A stretch of 37,417 nucleotides of DNA from Alphaproteobacteria bacterium MedPE-SWcel (GTDB taxonomy: Bacteria > Pseudomonadota > Alphaproteobacteria > Rhodobacterales > Rhodobacteraceae), in NCBI GenBank assembly GCA_001874255.1, contig MPDC01000035.1, positions 1 to 37,417 of the forward strand, written 5' to 3'. Shown piece after piece: positions 7,539 through 16,492 of the stretch. Under the pieces are notes generated by a model, which had not been told where the DNA came from, made no database searches, and saw only the letters and a list, made by a program, of their open reading frames with translations. The position numbers and the translations under genes were made by a program. How positions within the stretch are numbered: the first letter of the stretch is position 1; every line of letters starts with the position of its first letter.

Positions 7539-9005
7539 ATGACGGCAAAAGCGATCATGATTCAGGGCACCGGCAGCAATGTTGGCAAGTCGATGATCGT
7601 GGCTGGTCTGGCGCGGGCTTTGGTCAGGCGTGGCCTGTCGGTCGCCCCGTTCAAACCGCAGAACATGTCCAACAACGCCGCCGTCACTGCCGATGGCGGC
7701 GAGATCGGTCGTGCCCAGGCGCTGCAGGCGCGCGCCGCAGGCCTTGCCCCCCACACCGATATGAACCCCGTTCTGCTGAAGCCCGAGACGGACACCGGCG
7801 CCCAGGTCATCGTGCAGGGCAAGCGTCGTGGGACCCGTGCCGCAGGCTCCTTCATGCGCGACAAGACCGGGCTTCTCGACGCCGTGCTGGATAGCTTTCA
7901 CCGGCTCGCGACGCAGTATGACATTATCCTGGTCGAAGGTGCAGGCTCCCCCGCCGAGACCAATCTGCGCCGCGGCGACATCGCGAACATGGGGTTTGCC
8001 GAAGCCGCAGATGTCCCGGTTATCTTGATCGGAGACATCCATCGCGGCGGTGTCATCGCCCAGATCGTGGGGACCCATACCGTATTGGACGATGCTGACC
8101 GCGCCCGTATCCGGGGGTTCGCAGTCAACAGGTTTCGCGGGGACCTGGCCCTGTTTGACACCGGCCGCGACGATATTGCCGCCCGCACCGGATGGCCCTC
8201 GCTCGGTGTGATCCCCTGGTTCTGGGAGGCCTGGAAGCTGCCGGCAGAGGACATGATGGATATTGCCTCGCACAGCGGCGGGTCGTGCAAGATTGTGGTG
8301 CCACAACTGGAACGCATGGCCAATTTCGACGATCTCGACCCGCTGGCGGCCGAGCCGGAGGTTTCGGTCGAGATCGTGCCCGCCGGTCAGGCCCTGCCCG
8401 GGGATGCGGATCTCATTCTGATCCCCGGATCAAAATCCACCATTGGCGATTTGGCCTATCTGCGGGCGCAGGGCTGGGACATTGATATTCTCGCCCACCA
8501 TCGACGTGGCGGCCACATTCTGGGCCTCTGTGGCGGCTATCAGATGCTCGGTAAGACCATTGATGATCCGAACGGTGTGGATGGGCGTCCGGGCAAGGTC
8601 GAGGGCTTGGGGCTGCTCGACGTGCATACGGTCATGGGCGGCGACAAACGCGTCACTCTCAGTTCGGCGCGCACTCTGCAGGATGACCTGCCCGTCACCG
8701 GTTACGAGATCCACATGGGGCGAACCACAGGACCGGACTGCGCCCGCGCCTGGCTCACATTGGATGGCCGCGACGAAGGGGCGGTCTCGACGGATGGTCG
8801 GGTGCGCGGCTCCTACCTCCATGGAATTTTCACGTCGGACAGGTTCCGCGCGGGTTTTCTGGCGGAGCTTGGACACGAGGCCTCGGCCCAATATGACGCC
8901 GGCGTTGACGACACACTCGACGCATTGGCGGATCATCTGGAGCGCTATCTGGACATCGACCTCCTCCTGCAGCTGGCCAAACCGCCCGCACAGCTCAATC
9001 GCTGA
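7539..9005 (+). CDS. cobQ: Cobyric acid synthase
   Basis: A 488-residue glutamine-dependent amidotransferase that amidates four carboxylates of adenosylcobyrinate a,c-diamide in coenzyme B12 synthesis. The N-terminal ATPase domain has the P-loop [10 protein letters not shown] (residues 9-18) and the typical [13 protein letters not shown]. The C-terminal glutaminase domain has the nucleophile Cys331 in [11 protein letters not shown] and the catalytic His428 in GSYLHGIF. I placed the start at the ATG at 7539 because GGAAGG lies seven bases upstream and the P-loop begins right after; a longer open frame reaches back to 7167. No other cobalamin gene is adjacent. I looked for a B12-box riboswitch in the 286-bp leader and saw none. 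Confidence 0.95.
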   Translation: MTAKAIMIQGTGSNVGKSMIVAGLARALVRRGLSVAPFKPQNMSNNAAVTADGGEIGRAQALQARAAGLAPHTDMNPVLLKPETDTGAQVIVQGKRRGTRAAGSFMRDKTGLLDAVLDSFHRLATQYDIILVEGAGSPAETNLRRGDIANMGFAEAADVPVILIGDIHRGGVIAQIVGTHTVLDDADRARIRGFAVNRFRGDLALFDTGRDDIAARTGWPSLGVIPWFWEAWKLPAEDMMDIASHSGGSCKIVVPQLERMANFDDLDPLAAEPEVSVEIVPAGQALPGDADLILIPGSKSTIGDLAYLRAQGWDIDILAHHRRGGHILGLCGGYQMLGKTIDDPNGVDGRPGKVEGLGLLDVHTVMGGDKRVTLSSARTLQDDLPVTGYEIHMGRTTGPDCARAWLTLDGRDEGAVSTDGRVRGSYLHGIFTSDRFRAGFLAELGHEASAQYDAGVDDTLDALADHLERYLDIDLLLQLAKPPAQLNR

Positions 9006-9227
9006 GCCCTCTCGGCTGCGGGTCGGCGCTCACCTGCGCGGACCGGGCATGATCCGGGCGCAACCGGCAGCGGGCCCGCCCGCTGCCCGGCCCAACCGCA
9101 GGGCGGGCTTTCCCTCGAAAGCACGGCTTGTGGGCGGGAGCACACCCGTTGCGGCCTGCCCACAATGATTACGAAAAAGGCTGTTTTTCCGCGGCTGCGC
9201 CCGAAACAGGAGGCGAAGCCGTCGCGA

Positions 9228-10553
9228 TCAGATCAGATCTTGCGCTGCAAGTGCCCGTTGGATTTCGCGCCGCACCAGCTTGCGCACATTTCGGGTGATC
9301 CGCTCTCCCAGCGGGCCCTGCAGCTCTTCTCGAACGATATCTGCAACCAGATCCCGCAGGCTGTCCTCATCAAGGAACCCGTCCTCCGCATCCAGCGCCT
9401 CAAGAGCGACATCTTCCGCCGCCCCTTGCGCAAGGGCCTGCGCGTTCTCCAGCGTCCGGTCATCCTCCGTCGCGGTCGCGGCAGAACCGTCGCCAGCCGA
9501 AACGTGGTCTTCCCACTGGATGGTCTCGACGGCAGGTCCGCTGGGCGGGACTGCTTCGATTTCATCCTCGTTCAATTCCGGCACCTTGGGCCCGGCCTGC
9601 GGCTCTGGGCGCTTGGACGCCTCCGCCCGCTCAGCCGTTTCCAGCTCCGCAATTCTACGCACGACAGCTGCCACGCGCGAGAGCTGTTCGTGTGGCTCTT
9701 TGGCGTCTTCCACAGGCTCTGCGCTCGCCCTCCCCGAAGCCGAGTGCCCGCCCCCATGGTCAGCAGAGGTCTGCGCCCTGCTGCCCTCAGTTCGCGCAGC
9801 ATCATACAGCCGAGCGCTGGGATCCCGCCACGGCGCCTCATCGGCGACAGCTTGATCTTCCGAAACGGCTTCCGGTTGCTGTGAATTCTCACTCTCTGTC
9901 TGAGCAGGCTTCGCGTCTTCGGGCTTCGCCTGAGTGGGGTCGGGCCTGGCGTGCAGGTCATGGATTGTTGCAGCCTGCTGCTCGGCGTCCACCGGTGCGC
10001 CTCGCAGGCTCCATGTCCCAGAAGTCGATGTGCCAGAATTTAATGTGCCCGAATTCAATGACGTTTCAGGCGATGGGGGGCTCTGTTCACCTGACGCAGG
10101 CCCGCTGACATCGTCGACGTCCACAGCCTCGGCAGGCCGTTTGGCCATCAAAATCCGCGGCTGGTCCCGAGATGCAGGTTCGCGCCCTGAGGCTTCTGTC
10201 GGGGGTCCGGGCAAGGGCCCGTCAGCGGCGTCGGTTCCGTCCCGCGCATCCGGCGCATTCGGCGCATCATCGGTCGAAACGATCCGTCCCGCCTTGTCGT
10301 CTGACACGATCGGTTCCGCCTCCGAAGGCCTGCTCCGGGACGGCAACTCCACCGGCGACGTCGCTGAGGACGCCTCTGATGGCTCGTCCCGCGCGGGCAC
10401 CCGCAGGGCCGGCGTCAGCACCAGACGCGTGCTGGGTTGGGCCGATGCTTTGGTTGCGCTGGTGTCGCCGTCAGCCCGGCCCGTCTCACTCACGAGACGA
10501 CGGATGGATGACAAGACATCTTCGATTTCTGCATGCGTAACGGGTTCAGACAT
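9228..10553 (-). CDS. popZ: PopZ-like polar organizing protein (DUF2497-type ends), long acidic linker
   Basis: A 441-residue protein with the three-part plan of PopZ, the protein that forms a cell-pole matrix and anchors the chromosome origin in Caulobacter. A short N-terminal helix AEIEDVLSSIRRLVSE corresponds to the EEILASIRRIISE-type start of that family. The middle (about 30-370) is very rich in Pro, Ala, Glu, Asp, Ser and Thr and looks unstructured. The last 60 residues (EDSLRDLVADIVREELQ then ERITRNVRKLVRREI) resemble the C-terminal oligomerisation helices. Synteny supports it: pcm, tolC, DUF2497 is the order I recall in many alphaproteobacteria, there often followed by valS, which is missing here. 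It is far longer than Caulobacter PopZ (177 residues). Assignment rests on ends and order, not on full alignment. Confidence 0.62.
   Translation of the reverse strand: MSEPVTHAEIEDVLSSIRRLVSETGRADGDTSATKASAQPSTRLVLTPALRVPARDEPSEASSATSPVELPSRSRPSEAEPIVSDDKAGRIVSTDDAPNAPDARDGTDAADGPLPGPPTEASGREPASRDQPRILMAKRPAEAVDVDDVSGPASGEQSPPSPETSLNSGTLNSGTSTSGTWSLRGAPVDAEQQAATIHDLHARPDPTQAKPEDAKPAQTESENSQQPEAVSEDQAVADEAPWRDPSARLYDAARTEGSRAQTSADHGGGHSASGRASAEPVEDAKEPHEQLSRVAAVVRRIAELETAERAEASKRPEPQAGPKVPELNEDEIEAVPPSGPAVETIQWEDHVSAGDGSAATATEDDRTLENAQALAQGAAEDVALEALDAEDGFLDEDSLRDLVADIVREELQGPLGERITRNVRKLVRREIQRALAAQDLI
10015..10059 (-). repeat. 15-bp tandem repeat inside the popZ-like linker
   Basis: Three 15-bp units (10015-10029, 10030-10044, 10045-10059; for example GTGCCAGAATTTAAT on the plus strand) encode the five-residue repeat LNSGT, LNSGT, STSGT in the disordered linker. 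Confidence 0.85.
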
Positions 10554-10628
10554 TTTGTTTGGCCAAGCTCACCTCTTGCGGCAAGCTTAGCCAGCTTGCA
10601 CCGTTCACACAACAGTAACCTAGAATTC

Positions 10629-12050
10629 TCAGTTCTTTCTCAGAGCCTTGAGCACCCGATCCAGATCCTGCCCCCGCTTGGTCACGAAGGCAGGCGCCGA
10701 CCGCACCTGATTGTGATAGATTTCCGGGTCATAGCGCTCAACCGCAAGGTTGAGGTTCTCGGCCGTCAACAGCCCCTGAGCCTGCAGCAGGTCATATGCC
10801 GCCAGCGCCTGATTTGCCCGCGCCTGAAGCCGGGCCGTCTGTGCGTCCAACAGCTCTTGTTCGGCCTGCAAGACGTCCAATGTGGTCCGAGACCCCAGGG
10901 TTGCCTCTTCGCGGACGCCGTCAAAGGCCACTTGCGCCGCGCGCACCCGTTCGTTTGACGACACCAGGCTGGCGGCCGATGTTTCAAAGGCCGTATAGGC
11001 ACTGGCGGTGTTGCTGGTGATGCTGCGCTGGGTCGACAACAAGGCCCCCCGCTCGGCATCCAGCCGCGCCAGGCCGACCCGCCGGGAGGCCGCAAGCGCG
11101 CCCCCTGCATAGATGGTCTGAGACATTGTCAGGCCGAGATCGAAATTGTCGCTGCCTGCGTCGCTGCTGTGCACGTCGCCGTGGGACGCACTGGCAGAGA
11201 AGCTGACCGAAGGTCCCATGTCCCGCAGAGAACTATCCGCAGTCAATTGAGCCGCTTTGACCGCATGCTGCTGCGCCCGCAGGCTCGGGTGGCCCCGCAG
11301 CGCCAGCGCCTGGGCTGCATCGAGGCTGGCCGATCGGCGCGGCAATGGCGGATAGGCCGTGACAGCACCGGGCGCGCGTCCGACCACTTCTTCGTAGGTC
11401 GCCCGTGCCGACAGCAGGGCCCCCTGCGCGTCGGTCAGATTCGCCCGCGCCTCGGCCACCTGGCTTTCCGCCAGCGCCACATCCGTGCGCGTGACCTCGC
11501 CCACTTCGAACCGGTCATTCGCGGCCCGCAGCTCTTCTTGCAGCAGACGCAGGTTATTCCGGCGCAGGGCGACCGTGTCCTGCTGTGTCAGAACGTTGAC
11601 ATAGGCCTGCACTGCGGAGAACAGAACCTGCTGTTCCACATCCAGCAGGGTCTGGCGGGTGGCCAGAACCGTTTCCTGGGCCGCCTTGGTATCCAGTTGC
11701 GTGGCCCCGTTGTCGAACAGGAGCCAACTCAGGCTGAGGCTGACAGAGGCGCCGGTGCTGTGGCTGGAGCGCGCCCCTCCGGCATCAAGACCGGTCCGGT
11801 TGTAGTCGCGGGCAATCGACAAGGCGCTGGTGACCACGGGCCGCAGCCCCGCCACGGAAATCGCGACGCTCTCGTCCGCCACCCGCAGCAAAGCCCGGTT
11901 CTGCTCCAGTAGGCCGCTTGAGTTATAGGCTCCGATCATCGCGTCGGTCACGTTGTCGGCCCGCACCAGAGGGGCGTTGACCGCAGCAGCCGTCATTACG
12001 CCAAACGCGGCAAGAGCCTTGATCCGTTTCGAAATTGATTGTCCTCGCAT
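10629..12050 (-). CDS. tolC: TolC-family outer membrane efflux protein
   Basis: A 473-residue outer membrane factor, the exit channel for type I secretion and tripartite efflux pumps, acting as a trimer. A basic signal peptide runs to about residue 31 (cleavage after VRA). Two OEP repeats follow, each with long heptad-rich helices (about 120-220 and 320-430) and membrane strands such as SLSLSWLLFDNG and LGLTMSQTIYAGG, in the duplicated positions expected for TolC. Length is typical. The gene lies 144 bp after pcm and 75 bp before the popZ-like gene, all in one direction, so co-transcription is possible. An inverted repeat at 12107-12124 lies upstream. No inner-membrane pump partner is present. 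Confidence 0.93.
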   Translation of the reverse strand: MRGQSISKRIKALAAFGVMTAAAVNAPLVRADNVTDAMIGAYNSSGLLEQNRALLRVADESVAISVAGLRPVVTSALSIARDYNRTGLDAGGARSSHSTGASVSLSLSWLLFDNGATQLDTKAAQETVLATRQTLLDVEQQVLFSAVQAYVNVLTQQDTVALRRNNLRLLQEELRAANDRFEVGEVTRTDVALAESQVAEARANLTDAQGALLSARATYEEVVGRAPGAVTAYPPLPRRSASLDAAQALALRGHPSLRAQQHAVKAAQLTADSSLRDMGPSVSFSASASHGDVHSSDAGSDNFDLGLTMSQTIYAGGALAASRRVGLARLDAERGALLSTQRSITSNTASAYTAFETSAASLVSSNERVRAAQVAFDGVREEATLGSRTTLDVLQAEQELLDAQTARLQARANQALAAYDLLQAQGLLTAENLNLAVERYDPEIYHNQVRSAPAFVTKRGQDLDRVLKALRKN

Positions 12051-12106
12051 ACTGTCGCCTCAGTCTGTTTGGGGTCTTTGGACCCATTTTACGGTATCAT
12101 TGCGAC

Positions 12107-12124
12107 TGACATATGTGAATGTCA
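12107..12124. promoter_or_regulatory. Inverted repeat upstream of tolC
   Basis: TGACAT (12107-12112) and ATGTCA (12119-12124) with a 6-bp centre form a symmetrical site about 60 bp upstream of the tolC start, inside the short pcm-tolC spacer. It has the size of a dimeric regulator site; no regulator is identified. Confidence 0.35.
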
Positions 12125-12194
12125 CAGGTAGTTGAAAAGGGTTGGCCTTGAATTAGGACACAAAAACACAGGCTCGCGACAGATCCGGGGGCGA

Positions 12195-12848
12195 TCAGAG
12201 CGCAAATTCAGCAGCTTTGGCAAAGCCAGGCAACACCGGCGCGCCTGCATTGAACTCAAAGCGCCAGGAGATGCGATCGCCGCTCTTGTAGCCGATTCTG
12301 ACTTCGCCCAAGGCACCAGACATGAACAACGCCGCAATCCGGCCGCCGTCCTTGAGCTGTGCCAGCAGCCCCTCGGGCACGACTTCAACCGCCCCTTCGA
12401 TGATGATCACATCATAGGGCCCATGCTCGGCGGCCCCATCCACCAGCGGGCCTTGATGCACGATGGCATTGTCCGCATTGCTGTCACTCAGCAATTGCTG
12501 CGCGTCCGAAGCGAATGTCTCGTCTTCTTCGACGCCGATCACCATTTGCGCCAGCCGCGCAATGACCGACGTGGAATATCCCAGGCCGCAGGCGACATCC
12601 AGGACCAGCTCGTCCTGTCGCACGTCCAGGGCATCCAGCATCTTGGCCAGCGTGCGCGGTTCGGGCACAACCCGGCCCTGCCCCAGCGAGACGCATTGAT
12701 CGGCATATGCCACCTCAGCCTGCGCATCGGGCACGAAGTTTTCGCGCGGGACGGCCAGAAGCGCTTCGATAATCGGATATTTGGTCACATCAGCCGGTCG
12801 GATCTGGGTATCTACCATCATACGGCGGCGGTCGGAGAAGTCAGTCAT
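12195..12848 (-). CDS. pcm: Protein-L-isoaspartate O-methyltransferase family protein
   Basis: A 217-residue SAM-dependent methyltransferase of the PCMT family, which methylates isoaspartyl residues in aged proteins so that they can be repaired. Visible: the N-terminal MMVDTQIRPADVTKYPII block, PRENFVPDAQAEVAYAD with the conserved Ala-Tyr-Ala-Asp, and SAM motif I as LDVACGLGYSTSVIA (about residues 83-97), in which the usual GxGSGY reads ACGLGY. Post-I is VIGVEEDE. This alphaproteobacterial branch often sits beside tolC, as here, and its substrate is less certain than for E. coli Pcm. The ATG at 12848 is taken; the ATG pair at residues 10-11 would also fit. Confidence 0.85.
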   Translation of the reverse strand: MTDFSDRRRMMVDTQIRPADVTKYPIIEALLAVPRENFVPDAQAEVAYADQCVSLGQGRVVPEPRTLAKMLDALDVRQDELVLDVACGLGYSTSVIARLAQMVIGVEEDETFASDAQQLLSDSNADNAIVHQGPLVDGAAEHGPYDVIIIEGAVEVVPEGLLAQLKDGGRIAALFMSGALGEVRIGYKSGDRISWRFEFNAGAPVLPGFAKAAEFAL

Positions 12849-13142
12849 CTGCTAAACTCTATATGTTCAGACATTTGCATGCGGTTCTGCCACATTGTGC
12901 CCCGCACGGCAACGGCCCCTTTGATGCAATGCCACGCAATGTGCTGCAATCGCATCTCTGGAGCGCCTCCACTCCTGCGGTCGGCGTCGATTTATCGCTG
13001 GTATATCGAACAATATTTACTCCCGGCGACACAGCGTCCCCGAGAGTTGCAGATCGAAGGTCATTCTGAGAATGCGTTGGCCGAAGGCCTCACCTCCACA
13101 ACCGCGCTATCCGAGAGGGTAGAACCCGCCGCGAATGTCGCC
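12849..13142. other. Gene-free stretch between pcm and the zinc finger gene
   Basis: Upstream region of pcm. I see no gene or RNA here. The remainder of the spacer (13143-13275) is a degenerate tandem array that reaches into the 3' end of the next gene. Confidence 0.45.
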
Positions 13143-13275
13143 CTGATCACGCAGGCCCTCATCACAAAGGCCCTCGTCACGCGCCAGCAGCCAGGTCCCT
13201 GCTGTCACGCGGGGCCTGTCGCGCACCTTCTGTCACGCGACATCCCTGTCCCGCAGACCTGTCACGCAGAACAGG
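13143..13275 (-). repeat. Degenerate 13-16-bp array overlapping the stop of the DksA/TraR-type gene
   Basis: On the minus strand a core like CTGCGTGACAGG recurs about eight times. The copy at 13262-13271 contains the real TGA stop. The next cores are CTGCGGGACAG, GTCGCGTGACAG, GTGCGCGACAG and CCCGCGTGACAG, at spacings of 13, 16, 14 and 14 bp. After a less regular part come CGCGTGACGAGGGCC, TTTGTGATGAGGGCC and TGCGTGATCAGGGCG in 15-bp register. Confidence 0.8.
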
Positions 13276-13522
13276 ATTCGCAGAATGGTGTTTCAGGGTG
13301 GGCGGCAAGATGGTCGGCGGAAATATCTGCCCCGCAGATACGGCAATAGCCGTACTCCCCCGCCTCGAGCCGATCCAGCGCCGTGAGAATCGCGCCAACC
13401 CGTGTGCCACGATTTCCGGCAGCGCCGGCCGTCAATGCCGCAATCCCCTCCCCCGCGAGAATACCTGCAGACAGTGCACTCAGCCGGGTTTCAAGGCGTT
13501 CCTTTTGAACAATAAAATCCAT
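13262..13522 (-). CDS. DksA/TraR-type C4 zinc finger protein, short form
   Basis: An 86-residue protein with an N-terminal helical half and a C-terminal four-cysteine zinc finger, CRIC and CESC separated by 17 residues, preceded by the family hallmark LEAGEYGYC. Such short TraR-like proteins act at the secondary channel of RNA polymerase or remain uncharacterised. Full DksA (about 150 residues) has a long coiled coil that is mostly missing here, so it should not be called dksA. The ATG at 13522 begins MDFIVQKERLETRL, a typical start, and is preceded by GGGAGG (AGGTTACAC follows). The stop codon is embedded in a tandem array. Single gene, no partner evident. Confidence 0.82.
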   Translation of the reverse strand: MDFIVQKERLETRLSALSAGILAGEGIAALTAGAAGNRGTRVGAILTALDRLEAGEYGYCRICGADISADHLAAHPETPFCESCSA

Positions 13523-13855
13523 GTGTAACCTCCCGAAGCATTCAAGTTTTCATGCGGGCACCTTTCGTGCCACCCACGCCAGCCAATCGGCCCCCTGCCG
13601 CAGAGCCTGCTGCTGCGCAGCCCCGGCCTTGCCGTTCGCAATCAACTGGTCTCGTGCCACCTACCCACAACAAGATTAGCCGACCTGCACAACCTTTGCG
13701 CGATAAAGCACCGCCAAAACGTCGCTGCAAGCGCGAGAAACCTTGGGCATGTTGTGTATCGATCACGCTTGCCATTTACCGGCCAATCAGAGATTTATGC
13801 GAACACAGAACAGGTTCGATTGCTGAATCGACCACTTCACGGAGTTATACTGCCC
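13523..13855. other. Divergent upstream region of zinc finger and lipoprotein genes
   Basis: Must hold the promoters of both divergent genes. A TTGCCA at about 13769 could be a -35 for the lipoprotein gene, but I see no good -10. No gene is supported; the open frames here have no ribosome binding site and no recognisable product. Confidence 0.4.
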
Positions 13856-13993
13856 ATGATCCGCCCGCTTCTTTTTGGAATGATGATCCTGAGTCTCGCA
13901 GCTTGTGAAACCACCAAGGGCGCCGGTCGTGACCTGCAACAGGCCGGACAGGCCCTCTCCAACACGGCTCAGAACGTTCAGAATTCGCTCTGA
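13856..13993 (+). CDS. Entericidin-like small lipoprotein
   Basis: A 45-residue precursor with a short lipoprotein signal, MIRPLLFGMMILSLAAC, in which LAAC is the lipobox; the mature peptide starts at the Cys followed by ETTKGAGRDLQQAGQAL. The Lys-Gly-x-Gly-x-Asp and the amphipathic helix with many Gln, Ala and Asn match entericidin A/B family peptides. Those are small membrane lipoproteins linked to stationary-phase lysis in enterics and very common in alphaproteobacteria, with unclear role. GGAG lies eleven bases before the ATG at 13856. A longer frame from 13754 would destroy the signal peptide, so I reject it. Confidence 0.85.
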   Translation: MIRPLLFGMMILSLAACETTKGAGRDLQQAGQALSNTAQNVQNSL

Positions 13994-14465
13994 GTCGCAG
14001 GGCCAAAGTCAGAAATCCGAGCTGCCTCACAGATTGGCCCGTTGACATGCTGCGGCCGATGCCAACTTGCATCCAGAAACACAAAGATACCGCTGATGAA
14101 ATCGGCGCTATGCATTGCACCATTTCACAGCAGGTGCAGCACTATGTCAGTTTGGTTTTCGCAATAGGTTTTCCGGACCTTGATTAGACAGAACTGTCTA
14201 TTGATCGACGTTCATTCCGCTCGATATGCAACCTTGCGCCAATGACCGTCCCACCGACCATTGTCGAAACGGATCGCAAATACAGGGAGACACCCAATAC
14301 CCCGATGGTTCTCGACCGTCGAATACAGAATCGGAATGATCGCGATGACGATGTGGATCAATTCAATTCAGGGGAGATCTCGGAAAGGTTGATTTGCACC
14401 GACGCTCCGACGCCACCCAGCTCCGGCGTTCCGAATTTACCGCACCTTCGGTCAGAGGATAAAAC
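13994..14465. other. Gene-free stretch between lipoprotein gene and lepA
   Basis: Nearly 500 bp without a supported gene. A 7-bp inverted repeat GGGCCAA/TTGGCCC (14000-14006, 14034-14040) could be a weak terminator of the lipoprotein gene. A symmetrical TAGACAG/CTGTCTA site lies at 14185-14200. A frame at 14242-14520 has no recognisable product or binding site. Confidence 0.45.
14185..14200. promoter_or_regulatory. Perfect inverted repeat, operator-like
   Basis: TAGACAG-AA-CTGTCTA is a perfect 7-bp inverted repeat with a 2-bp centre, the size and style of TetR-family operators. No gene starts nearby on either strand. Confidence 0.4.
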
Positions 14466-14468
14466 GAA

Positions 14469-14489
14469 GCCCGCTGATGCGGGCCTCAT
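14469..14489 (-). terminator. Terminator of lepA, probably bidirectional
   Basis: GCCCGC (14469-14474) and GCGGGC (14479-14484) around TGAT. On the minus strand it is followed by TTCGTTTTAT just after the lepA stop at 14492; on the plus strand by CTCATTTTT. Confidence 0.75.
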
Positions 14490-14491
14490 TT

Positions 14492-16291
14492 TTAATCATC
14501 CATTTTCAAGGCCGAGATAAAGGCTTCTTGCGGGATCTCGACCCGGCCGAATTGGCGCATCTTCTTTTTACCGGCTTTCTGCTTGTCCAGCAGCTTGCGC
14601 TTGCGGGTCGCATCGCCGCCGTAGCATTTGGCGGTCACGTCCTTGCGCAACGCCGATAGGGTTTCCCGTGCGATCACTTTGCCACCAATGGCGGCTTGGA
14701 TCGGGATTTTGAACATGTGGCGCGGGATCAGATCCTTGAGCTTTTCGCACATGGCCCGCCCCCGCTGCTCGGCTCGATCCCGGTGCACCATGGTGGAAAG
14801 CGCATCGACGGGTTCATCGTTCACCAGAACCGACATCTTGACCAGATTGTCCTCGCGGTAGCCAATCATCTGATAATCAAACGATGCATAGCCTTTCGTC
14901 ACCGACTTCAACCGGTCGTAGAAGTCGAAAACAACTTCGTTCAGCGGCAGATCATACACAACCATTGCGCGAGACCCTGCATAGGACAGATCCATCTGAA
15001 TGCCGCGACGGTCCTGACAGAGCTTCAGCACATCCCCCAGATAATCGTCGGGCACCAGAATGGTCGCCTTGATCCGGGGCTCTTCCAGGTGATCCACCTT
15101 CGACAGATCCGGCATGTCGGCCGGGTTGTGCAGCTCGAGCATCTCCCCGTCTTTCATGAAGAGGTGATAGACCACCGAAGGAGCCGTCGTGATCAGGTCG
15201 ATATTGTATTCGCGCTCAATCCGGTCGCGGATCACTTCCAGATGCAGGAGCCCGAGAAAGCCGCAGCGGAACCCGAAACCAAGCGCCGCCGATGTCTCCA
15301 TCTCATATGAAAAGGACGCATCATTCAGCGCCAGTTTCTCGATCGCGTCCCGTAGGTCTTCAAATTCGGAACTGTCGACCGGGAACAAGCCGCAGAACAC
15401 CACCGGCACGGAGGGCTTGAAGCCTGGAAGGGCTGTTTCGGCGCCCTTTCGGTCATGGGTGATCGTATCGCCCACCTTGGTGTCGCGCACCTGTTTGATC
15501 GAGGCCGTGATGAAGCCGATTTCGCCCGGACCCAGCTCCTCCACAACCTGCATCGCGGGGCGAAACACGCCGATACGATCCACGCCATATCGCGCACCCG
15601 TCTGCATCATCTTGATTTGATCGTTCTTTTTGAGAACGCCGTCCATGATCCGCACCAACACGATCACACCGAGATAGGCGTCATACCAACTGTCGACCAG
15701 CATCGCCCTCAGGGGCGCGTCGCGGTCGCCGGTCGGCGCAGGCAGGCGTGTAACAATCGCTTCGAGCGTTTCCTTGATGCCGATGCCGGTCTTGGCCGAG
15801 ACCCTGATCGCATCCGATGCATCGATGCCGATGACATCTTCGATCTGTTCCGCCACCCGGTCGCATTCGGACGCGGGCAGGTCGATCTTGTTCAGAACCG
15901 GAACGATCTCGTGATCCGCATCGATGGCCTGATAGACATTGGCGAGGGTCTGCGCCTCCACACCCTGGGTCGAGTCGACCACCAGCAAGGAGCCCTCCAC
16001 CGCGCGCATGGAACGCGAAACCTCATAGGCAAAGTCGACGTGACCGGGCGTATCGATGAGGTTCAGAACGTAGCGCTCACCATCGTCGGCGAGGTAGTCG
16101 ATGCGGACGGTGTTCGCCTTGATGGTGATGCCCCGCTCTCGCTCGATGTCCATCGCGTCGAGCAATTGCTCTTTCATGTCGCGATCCTGCACCGTCCCCG
16201 TCGACTGGATCAGGCGGTCAGCAAGCGTGGATTTACCGTGGTCGATATGAGCGACGATGGAGAAATTGCGGATCTTTGAGAGCTCTGTCAT
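14492..16291 (-). CDS. lepA: Elongation factor 4 (LepA)
   Basis: A 599-residue translational GTPase, the standard LepA length. It can back-translocate ribosomes and affects initiation and ribosome assembly. Visible: G1 AHIDHGKST (residues 14-22), switch [12 protein letters not shown]3 DTPGHVDF, G4 NKIDLP, and the LepA-specific C-terminal domain ending [17 protein letters not shown] and ALKMD. I chose the ATG at 16289-16291 ([17 protein letters not shown]), as in homologues; an upstream in-frame ATG at 16327 adds twelve non-conserved residues. In many proteobacteria lepA precedes lepB; here it is alone, with a terminator right after it. Confidence 0.97.
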   Translation of the reverse strand: MTELSKIRNFSIVAHIDHGKSTLADRLIQSTGTVQDRDMKEQLLDAMDIERERGITIKANTVRIDYLADDGERYVLNLIDTPGHVDFAYEVSRSMRAVEGSLLVVDSTQGVEAQTLANVYQAIDADHEIVPVLNKIDLPASECDRVAEQIEDVIGIDASDAIRVSAKTGIGIKETLEAIVTRLPAPTGDRDAPLRAMLVDSWYDAYLGVIVLVRIMDGVLKKNDQIKMMQTGARYGVDRIGVFRPAMQVVEELGPGEIGFITASIKQVRDTKVGDTITHDRKGAETALPGFKPSVPVVFCGLFPVDSSEFEDLRDAIEKLALNDASFSYEMETSAALGFGFRCGFLGLLHLEVIRDRIEREYNIDLITTAPSVVYHLFMKDGEMLELHNPADMPDLSKVDHLEEPRIKATILVPDDYLGDVLKLCQDRRGIQMDLSYAGSRAMVVYDLPLNEVVFDFYDRLKSVTKGYASFDYQMIGYREDNLVKMSVLVNDEPVDALSTMVHRDRAEQRGRAMCEKLKDLIPRHMFKIPIQAAIGGKVIARETLSALRKDVTAKCYGGDATRKRKLLDKQKAGKKKMRQFGRVEIPQEAFISALKMDD

Positions 16292-16492
16292 GCAAGCGCA
16301 TATGATTGGGATTTCGCATTTGGTCAAGGTGGATCATGCGTTGCGCGCCCTACAAAAACCATCCGGACCATGACCCTGCGGCACCGCGCGGCCCACAAAG
16401 GACCAGAGCATTGAATTGGCCCCGCGAAATATGGAATATGCAACAGAAATCAGGCGCCGTTCAGCGCCTTGTATCATGGAGAGAGTTGAACC

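Noticed and set aside
14242-14520. 92-codon plus-strand frame before lepA
   Set aside because: No binding site, no recognisable product, and it runs through the terminator into lepA antisense.
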